A stretch of 12,671 nucleotides of DNA from an uncultured Eubacterium sp. (GTDB lineage: Bacteria > Bacillota > Clostridia > Lachnospirales > Lachnospiraceae), in contig NZ_CALGRE010000051.1 of NCBI RefSeq assembly GCF_937958975.1, forward strand, positions 1 through 12,671, in the 5' to 3' direction. Shown here one piece after another: positions 8,546 to 12,671 of the stretch. A model generated the notes under the pieces. That model was not told where the DNA came from and made no database searches. It was given only the letters and a program-made list of their open reading frames with translations. The translations under genes and the position numbers were made by a program. How positions within the stretch are numbered: the first letter of the stretch is position 1; every line of letters starts with the position of its first letter.

Positions 8546-9370
8546 TCAATCCTTCCATGCCCAATTTTCACCGTTTGTAGCTATAAAATCATTATAGGTT
8601 GAAACAAACATCTCTTTATAAACTGCTTTTCCCGTCGTCTCATATCCATCCAGCAAAGCTTCCATGATTTCTGCCTCACCCCAAAAGCCATCGTCTGTGC
8701 TATGAAGTGTCTGATAGCCTGTTTTGCTGTTTACTTTATAGTATTGCTCCTTATATGCATTAACCATAATATCATTCATTTCTTCGGTAAAGCCATTATA
8801 TTCCACATCTGTTTTTTTCAATCTCCAAATCTGGCGTGGCTCATTTTCTGCCTTGGTCCAAAGCCTAACCTGAGCCCCATCTTTATCTCTTTTATCCTCA
8901 TCACTTATAATTTCAGCATATTCACGCTCACCACTATCATTTTTTACAGCAGATATCAAATAAAAACATCCCGAATATGTACCGGAAGTAATTGGAACCA
9001 CTTCCCATTTATAAATATCTGTTCCATCATTCCCATTAAAATCTAATTTATCTGCATTTTTATTTCCAGTTATTTTCATAGCCTTGTCTGTAACAACATT
9101 GGTAAATGTATAATAATTTCCGGATTTTTTAACACGAAATCTCGCCAAATCACTCATTGCTTTTGTGTTCCATACTACACAATCTGCATAGTAATTGGAA
9201 ACATCGGTCTGTGTAATTGCTTTACCATTGTATGCGGACTCAATCGTATAAATACCTTCTTCTAACACCTCATTTTCCACTGCATTGACATTTACATCTC
9301 CCTGATAAATTGGAACAGATATTATTGTCATAATCATTGCAACGAAAACCGCCATAATCCTTTTTACCAT
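8546..9370 (-). CDS. GH76 protein, N-terminal fragment: signal peptide, ricin-type trefoil, start of GH76 domain
   Basis: 274 residues before the TGA. Residues 1-30 are a signal peptide: KR near the start, a hydrophobic stretch (MAVFVAMIMTIISVPI), and a probable cleavage after NVNA. Residues about 35-188 resemble a ricin/CBM13-like beta-trefoil, with YTIESAYNGKAI, YYTFTNVVTDKAMKI and QIWRLKK repeats, likely for sugar binding. Residues from about 192 begin the GH76 barrel with helices containing DDGFWGEAEIMEALLDGYE and end at NGENWAWKD, just before the catalytic loop. Translated alone, it would be a secreted lectin-like piece without catalytic activity. The 106 bases between this gene and the preceding phosphoesterase gene are AT-rich and hold no promoter I would defend. 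Confidence 0.75.
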   Translation of the reverse strand: MVKRIMAVFVAMIMTIISVPIYQGDVNVNAVENEVLEEGIYTIESAYNGKAITQTDVSNYYADCVVWNTKAMSDLARFRVKKSGNYYTFTNVVTDKAMKITGNKNADKLDFNGNDGTDIYKWEVVPITSGTYSGCFYLISAVKNDSGEREYAEIISDEDKRDKDGAQVRLWTKAENEPRQIWRLKKTDVEYNGFTEEMNDIMVNAYKEQYYKVNSKTGYQTLHSTDDGFWGEAEIMEALLDGYETTGKAVYKEMFVSTYNDFIATNGENWAWKD

Positions 9371-9476
9371 TATAATCTACCTCCTTTTATGTTACCGTAT
9401 CACATTTTTATTTAACATACAATTTAATCTAAAAAATAAATACCATAATAAAAAGAATATTATAAAGGATTCTCTA

Positions 9477-10595
9477 TTATTTATTTTCCTTTATATCGAT
9501 TATCACATACTCTGACTTGCAGCCGGTTTTAAATTGAATTGCCCAATCCGATATACCTGATGTCACAACAAAATTTGTATTTTTGTTTTTTTCATGTCCA
9601 TAAACTTTGTCATTTTCTCCACTCCATTCGCCTATATAATTTATCGGTATCAGCTGTCCTCCATGCGTATGTCCGCAAACAACTAAATCCACATTAGCCT
9701 TTGTCTGGGCTTCAAAATCATGAGGCTGGTGATCCATCACCATCATAAATTTATCTTGCTCCAGACCACTCACTAATGTTTCCATATCCGCCCTCGAACC
9801 ACTTCTCTGCTCCTCGGAACGGTCCTGCCTTCCTATAATATAAAATCTGTTATCAATTAAAACATTCTCATCCTCAAGAACCACAACATTATTTTTTTCT
9901 AGCTCTTTAACTAAATCATTACCATTATATCCCCGATACTCTTCATCATAATATCCCTTATCATGATTTCCAAAAGAAAAAAAGACACCATATTTTGTCT
10001 TTAATTTTCCAAGAGCTGCACATGCATCTATCATATCTTGTCTGGAAGTATCATCATCCACATAATCTCCCGGAATAAGCACTACATCCGGATTTTCCTG
10101 ATTCATTCTCTCCACATACTCTGCCAAACCTTTTCCATCAAACGTTGAGCCGATGTGTGAATCGGAAAACAGTACCACTCTTATCTTTCCTACCTTCTTT
10201 TCCGTCTCAATGGTATAGTCTGTTCTCCATACATTATTTGCCAAATACCATCCAACAGTCAAATATATTGCTGTCAGAACAACAGCAAAAATGCCTGAAA
10301 AATAAATCTTAAAATTTTTCTTCCTGAATTTTGAAATGATAGAATTAATCAAGTCACATAGCATCCAAATGGCAACTAAATGAAGAAAAATAATAACCGT
10401 GTTAATATATCCCATAAAAATACATGAAACTGCCAAAATAGCAACCACCGCGACTATACTGATAATAACTCCAACACGTTTATTTTCTCTTGAAATCTTA
10501 TGTATTGTTTTAAATTTATAGAATCTGCTTGATAAAAACACCAATCCTGCAATTGTCACTAAGAACAGTAATATCATAATAAATATCCACATCAT
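9477..10595 (-). CDS. Membrane-anchored calcineurin-like metallophosphoesterase (YkuE/YaeI type)
   Basis: A 372-residue phosphoesterase. The first 125 residues contain four predicted membrane helices (about 3-20, 43-60, 65-83 and 98-118). The catalytic domain follows with the usual dinuclear-metal motifs in order: D145-S-H147, G176-D177-Y-V-D-D, G209-N210-H211-D212, H289 in MMVMDHQPHD, and G308-H309-T-H311-G-G. All metal ligands expected of the family are present. Related YkuE/YaeI proteins are linked to phospholipid or lipid-A-type phosphate hydrolysis at the membrane, but the substrate here cannot be read from sequence. AGGAGA lies about 8 bases before the first of two adjacent ATGs. It lies 29 bases after the PHP gene, so the two are probably one operon. 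It ends in TAA. Confidence 0.92.
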   Translation of the reverse strand: MMWIFIMILLFLVTIAGLVFLSSRFYKFKTIHKISRENKRVGVIISIVAVVAILAVSCIFMGYINTVIIFLHLVAIWMLCDLINSIISKFRKKNFKIYFSGIFAVVLTAIYLTVGWYLANNVWRTDYTIETEKKVGKIRVVLFSDSHIGSTFDGKGLAEYVERMNQENPDVVLIPGDYVDDDTSRQDMIDACAALGKLKTKYGVFFSFGNHDKGYYDEEYRGYNGNDLVKELEKNNVVVLEDENVLIDNRFYIIGRQDRSEEQRSGSRADMETLVSGLEQDKFMMVMDHQPHDFEAQTKANVDLVVCGHTHGGQLIPINYIGEWSGENDKVYGHEKNKNTNFVVTSGISDWAIQFKTGCKSEYVIIDIKENK

Positions 10596-10624
10596 TTTTT
10601 ATTCTCCTATTATACTTTTCTAAA

Positions 10625-11356
10625 TTAAATTTGCATTTTCTTTGAAAAATCTATAAACTCAAGAATCTTATTCTTATCCGTATTTAATATTAACCTGCCA
10701 TCAAAACCAATATCATCCAATAATTCTCTTGCCAATGTAAATTCACCGACCCAGCTTGGGTCGTGGGCATCTGAACTGACTATAATATAAACTCCCTGTT
10801 CCATGCATAACTTCAACATCTTTTTATAATTATCATAACAATTTAACCGAAACTCCTTTTTAACCAGAGAACTGTTATTTAATTCCAGTGCAACATGATA
10901 TTTCTTTGCTGCCTCTACCAATTTTTCATAATTAAGTGGTGTATGGTCATCATCCGGATGGGAAACAAATTTTACTTTTTCATGCTTCATACAGGAAATC
11001 ATGTTTTTTGTATTTTGCTCTATTCCTGCATCCGTATAACATTCTTTATGAATCCCCACAATTGCATAATCTAACTTATCCACATAATTCTGCTCCAATG
11101 ATAATGTTCCATCATTTAATACGTTTATCTCACTGCCATGAATCACGTCTACACCATATAAATTTCTTGGTATGACTTTTAAATTGTTATAGTAGAATGG
11201 CTCCATTGTTCCAGGAATCCCCGGTGCATGTTCTGCAAATCCGAGTAATTCTAATTTCTTTTCAGCAGCTGCCTGTGCCATCTCTCTGATAGTTCCATAA
11301 GCATGTCCGCTTACTAATGTATGTGTATGAATGTCTGCAACAAAATTATAATTCAT
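10625..11356 (-). CDS. PHP-family phosphatase (YcdX-like)
   Basis: 243 residues from the chosen start. It is a PHP (polymerase and histidinol phosphatase) hydrolase that uses three metal ions in a distorted barrel. All nine ligands known in E. coli YcdX have counterparts: H10 and H12 (DIHTHT), H18 (SGHAYGT), H43 (FAEHAPG), E76 (HGSEIN), H103 (GIHKE), H133 (VSHPDD), D196 and H198 (SSDAHD). The segment VALELNNSS is also typical. The likely activity is phosphomonoester hydrolysis; the physiological substrate is unknown. I chose the ATG at 11354-11356 over the ATG at 11366-11368 because GGAGGT lies between them. It is the first gene after a strong promoter and shares a transcript with the metallophosphoesterase. 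Confidence 0.92.
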   Translation of the reverse strand: MNYNFVADIHTHTLVSGHAYGTIREMAQAAAEKKLELLGFAEHAPGIPGTMEPFYYNNLKVIPRNLYGVDVIHGSEINVLNDGTLSLEQNYVDKLDYAIVGIHKECYTDAGIEQNTKNMISCMKHEKVKFVSHPDDDHTPLNYEKLVEAAKKYHVALELNNSSLVKKEFRLNCYDNYKKMLKLCMEQGVYIIVSSDAHDPSWVGEFTLARELLDDIGFDGRLILNTDKNKILEFIDFSKKMQI

Positions 11357-11360
11357 TTTT

Positions 11361-11366
11361 ACCTCC
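11361..11366 (-). promoter_or_regulatory. Shine-Dalgarno site that decides the PHP gene start
   Basis: GGAGGT overlaps the first possible ATG (11366-11368) and lies 4 bases before the second (11354-11356). The first ATG has no ribosome site of its own. The shorter protein MNYNFVADIHTHT is therefore the likely product, and its length before the first metal ligands matches the family. Confidence 0.8.
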
Positions 11367-11388
11367 ATTTGTTAATACTTATTTTTAC

Positions 11389-11417
11389 ATTGTAATTTTG
11401 AGCTTATTGCATGTCAA
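11389..11417 (-). promoter_or_regulatory. Strong sigma-A promoter for the PHP/phosphoesterase operon
   Basis: A perfect TTGACA (11412-11417) is followed after exactly 17 bases by TACAAT (11389-11394, five of six consensus). Transcription would begin near 11382, giving a leader of about 25 bases before the ATG at 11356. The stretch from 11418 to 11562 is AT-rich; I see only small AT hairpins in it. Confidence 0.8.
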
Positions 11418-11562
11418 CAAGAAGATTATCAATGGAAACCTACACATATTACTATTCTTATGATTAATTTTATATATTATCAAGTAATATGAATAAATTC
11501 ATTAAGTAAAAATTCAACACTTTTACTATTTACATGATACGCTTAATGATAAATTTTCGCCC

Positions 11563-11593
11563 AAAAAGAATCAGTCTTTCGACTGATTCTTTT
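11563..11593 (-). terminator. Intrinsic terminator overlapping the end of the PBECR4-like gene
   Basis: A perfect 13-base stem (11581-11593 with 11564-11576) closes a 4-base loop that reads GAAA on the minus strand. It is followed by a T run at 11563-11567. The stem contains the last six codons and the TGA stop of the gene, so the coding end and the terminator share sequence. Confidence 0.9.
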
Positions 11594-12206
11594 CATATTT
11601 ATGATGTCTAAATAATTCTATTTTCTGTTCCGTTTCCTTACCTCTGTCAATATATTTCTGATTTAATAGTAATTTTGTACCTGATGTTCCTTTTCTATAA
11701 TCTTTTTCATGCTTTTTAAAAAAAGAACATCCTCTACATTCATTTTCTATTAAACAATTTTTTATCTTTACAACAAAGAAATACAATTTTTCCGTTTCAT
11801 CTTCAGTAAGTATATGTTCACACAAATAATCAGCATATATTTTAGTATATTTTATATATTCATTATGATTGATTAGAAACACGAATTGACAACTATCTAA
11901 CATTTTCTCAAGTTTTTCTAAATTTGTTAATCGTTCTTGTATATAATATTCATCATAAAAAACTGACTTTTTTAACATGTCAATAGTTATGTTCCCATGC
12001 AATATTTCCTTATAAATACGTTCCTTATTTTTTGATGGAAATGTAATATCTGTTAAATGCTGTAATCCAGCCAAATGGAAATATGTATCCATTGTAAAGC
12101 GAAGAAATATTTTATGTTCCTTACACTTTCTTCCCAAAACAATATTGTATTCTTTATTCAGCATACTCTTATATTTTATTGCTGAATCATATAGTATATC
12201 ATTCAA
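11571..12206 (-). CDS. Small PBECR4-like protein (candidate BECR-fold nuclease), TTG start
   Basis: 211 residues, AT-rich, rich in Lys, Glu and Tyr, with no signal peptide or membrane helix. The N-terminal strands (YNIVLGRKCKEHKIFLRF) followed by FHLAGLQHLTDI (43-54), and the later CSFFKKHEKDYRKG (160-173) with KLLLNQKYI (178-186), resemble what I recall of PBECR4 proteins. PBECR4 is one of the phage Barnase-EndoU-ColicinE5/D-RelE-like nuclease families described among polyvalent and toxin-like proteins. I cannot assign catalytic residues. The start is TTG at 12204-12206, five bases after AGGAGG; an in-frame TGA at 12222-12224 rules out a longer form, and the nearby ATG (12200-12202) is out of frame. 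It stands alone between two terminators, 20 bases after one of them. A gene of unknown function is the alternative reading. Confidence 0.65.
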   Translation of the reverse strand: MNDILYDSAIKYKSMLNKEYNIVLGRKCKEHKIFLRFTMDTYFHLAGLQHLTDITFPSKNKERIYKEILHGNITIDMLKKSVFYDEYYIQERLTNLEKLEKMLDSCQFVFLINHNEYIKYTKIYADYLCEHILTEDETEKLYFFVVKIKNCLIENECRGCSFFKKHEKDYRKGTSGTKLLLNQKYIDRGKETEQKIELFRHHKYEKNQSKD

Positions 12207-12225
12207 GTTTTCCTCCTTTTGTCAC

Positions 12226-12251
12226 AAAAAGCTCCGCAATAATGCGAAGCT
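12226..12251 (-). terminator. Intrinsic terminator inside the leader of the PBECR4-like gene
   Basis: The minus-strand RNA pairs AGCUUCGCA (12243-12251) with UGCGGAGCU (12230-12238) around a UUAU loop, with one U-G wobble, followed by five U (12226-12230). The plus-strand version would have an A-C mismatch, so the direction is minus. The ribosome site of the next gene (12211-12218) starts only a few bases later with no room for a new promoter, so that gene depends on read-through. Confidence 0.85.
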
Positions 12252-12255
12252 CTTG

Positions 12256-12386
12256 TCATATTTTCTTTCGGTTAATACCTAGTCAGATTGTGGAAACTAT
12301 GCAACCCCCAATTAGTCTGTATACGTTACTCGTCTGACCAAGCAACGTACATTCACGACAAACAGACACTCAAGTTGCCTGCTGTT
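12256..12386 (-). ncRNA. Structured leader RNA with predicted pseudoknot (unassigned; riboswitch-like or RNA antitoxin-like)
   Basis: Between the promoter and the leader terminator, the minus-strand RNA can form three nested stems. P1 is 12372-12378 with 12301-12307 (7 pairs, two wobbles). P2 is 12362-12367 with 12315-12320 (6 pairs). P3 is 12339-12350 with 12321-12332 (12 pairs, three wobbles), closed by the hexaloop GUCAGA (12333-12338). An 11-base one-sided bulge separates P2 and P3. The loop is exactly complementary to UCUGAC at 12282-12287, downstream of P1, which would make a pseudoknot. That pairing can extend to 11 bases (12333-12343 with 12277-12287) if the top of P3 opens. I compared it with consensus motifs I know (TPP, FMN, SAM, lysine, cobalamin, glycine, THF, T-box, 6S, SRP) and found no match. 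Plus-strand reading frames here have no support. Confidence 0.6.
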
Positions 12387-12392
12387 AATATT

Positions 12393-12421
12393 ATACTAGA
12401 TTATCCTCTAAATTATGTCAA
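12393..12421 (-). promoter_or_regulatory. Promoter for the structured leader RNA
   Basis: A perfect TTGACA (12416-12421) is followed after 17 bases by TAGTAT (12393-12398). A perfect TATAAT lies three bases further (12390-12395), at a 20-base spacing. Transcription would begin near 12383-12386, so the terminated RNA would be about 160 nt. From 12422 to 12564 the sequence is AT-rich with nothing I can name. Confidence 0.7.
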
Positions 12422-12564
12422 TACATCTATTTTAACTTTTTTCGACCATATTACAATTATCTATATTATAATTAATGTCAGCTTTCCCATGTATATAGTC
12501 ATATTCTATATTATTTCTTCCATATAATCTCCGCAATAATAAACAGTGCCTTGCCCTATACAAC

Positions 12565-12607
12565 AAAAAATCCCTGAATCTCTTATAAATGAAGGATTCA
12601 AGGATTT
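12565..12607 (-). terminator. Intrinsic terminator after tRNA-Trp
   Basis: The minus-strand RNA pairs AAAUCCUUGAAUC (12595-12607) with GAUUCAGGGAUUU (12568-12580). All 13 positions pair with one wobble, around a 14-base loop, followed by six U (12565-12570). It starts about 10 bases after the tRNA 3' end and separates the tRNA transcript from the leader RNA promoter. Confidence 0.88.
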
Positions 12608-12616
12608 AATTAAGTA

Positions 12617-12671
12617 CAGGGGTGGAAGGAATCGAACCCTCCTCTGGAGTTTTGGAGACTCTTATTCTACC
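12617..12671 (-). tRNA. tRNA-Trp (anticodon CCA), 5' part outside the window
   Basis: The 3' part of a tRNA. It shows the discriminator G (12617), the acceptor 3' strand CACCCCT (12618-12624), a T arm with loop TTCGATT (12630-12636) and stem GAGGG/CCTTC, a four-base variable region, and an anticodon loop CTCCAAA (12651-12657) with CCA at 12653-12655. The end of the D arm (GGTAGAA) reaches the window edge. CCA is not encoded at the 3' end, so it must be added after transcription. The first pair of the anticodon stem is an A-C mismatch. About 20 bases at the 5' end are missing. Confidence 0.9.

Larger units (their letters stand above)
6359..9370 (-). pseudogene. Secreted multidomain GH76 gene interrupted by an in-frame TGA at codon 275
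   Basis: One continuous reading frame of 1003 codons plus stop, broken only by TGA at 8546-8548. The layout is signal peptide, ricin-type trefoil, GH76 catalytic domain, CBM6-like domain, a second trefoil and a C-terminal module common in Clostridia. GH76 enzymes are (alpha/alpha)6-barrel endo-alpha-1,6-mannanases or related enzymes that act on mannans of fungal or mycobacterial type. The TGA falls where family members usually have an aromatic residue, directly before N-D-D with the catalytic pair. A TGG-to-TGA change is the simplest origin. No frameshift or other stop occurs in the following 728 codons, so any inactivation is recent, or the TGA is a sequencing error or is read through. AAAGGAGG lies 9 bases before the ATG. 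Confidence 0.8.

Noticed and set aside
8546..8548. TGA read as tryptophan or selenocysteine
   Set aside because: The gene at 11571-12206 ends with TGA and every Trp I checked is TGG, so TGA is a stop here. No convincing SECIS hairpin follows, and the site is normally aromatic, not Cys.
9371..9476. Promoter and terminator between the phosphoesterase and GH76 genes
   Set aside because: Only a five-pair hairpin and low-scoring -35/-10 matches are present in very AT-rich sequence.
11357..11368. Longer PHP protein starting MEVKM
   Set aside because: The first ATG overlaps the Shine-Dalgarno sequence of the second and has none of its own.
12226..12386. 6S RNA, T-box or a common riboswitch class
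   Set aside because: The 5' and 3' ends do not form the long closing stem of 6S RNA, there is no T-box consensus, and none of the conserved cores I know is present.
12256..12386. Tandem repeats of a classical type III RNA antitoxin
   Set aside because: Only a loose similarity between GACGAGTAAC and GACTAGGTATTAAC is visible, too weak to call a repeat.
12288..12527. 79-codon plus-strand reading frame over the leader RNA
   Set aside because: It has no ribosome site, is antisense to a promoter and structured RNA, and has a composition expected of chance.
1..12671. CRISPR array, insertion sequence or prophage
   Set aside because: I found no regularly spaced repeats, transposase, integrase or terminal inverted repeats.

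Overview
The window looks like one end of a draft contig from a low-GC, Gram-positive anaerobe of the Clostridia, most likely a gut Lachnospiraceae-type bacterium. This is inferred from AT-rich coding sequence, strong AGGAGG-type ribosome binding sites, a V-type ATPase operon in the ntpFIKECGA order, and a secreted multidomain GH76 protein. Every gene I can support lies on the minus strand, so transcription runs from right to left.

Positions 1-72 are not genomic. They are an Illumina P7-side library adapter joined directly to genomic sequence. The V-type ATPase operon then occupies 73-6024. Its genes in transcription order are ntpF, ntpI, ntpK, ntpE, ntpC, ntpG and ntpA, with ntpA cut by the adapter after 387 codons. 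Together they give most of a rotary ATPase: peripheral stalk (F, E), membrane stator (I), rotor ring (K), central-shaft parts (C, G) and the catalytic subunit (A). The rotor protein keeps the Na+-coordinating residues known from Enterococcus hirae NtpK, so a Na+-coupled machine is predicted. Subunits B and D would lie beyond the window.

A 334-base gap (6025-6358) holds a possible ntp promoter surrounded by TGTATG/CATACA repeats and the terminator of the next gene. Positions 6359-9370 carry a large secreted GH76 (alpha-1,6-mannanase family) gene of 1003 codons. An in-frame TGA at codon 275 breaks it, two codons before the catalytic Asp-Asp pair. Next comes a two-gene unit, a PHP-family phosphatase and a membrane-anchored metallophosphoesterase (9477-11356), behind a near-consensus promoter.

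The right end is the most unusual part. From right to left it holds a partial tRNA-Trp with its terminator, a promoter, about 130 nt of RNA predicted to fold into nested stems with a pseudoknot, an intrinsic terminator, and a small TTG-started gene. That gene resembles the PBECR4 (BECR-fold nuclease-like) family. No promoter is visible between the terminator and the gene, so the gene should depend on read-through. The layout fits a riboswitch or attenuator, or an RNA-regulated toxin-like module. I do not recognise the RNA.
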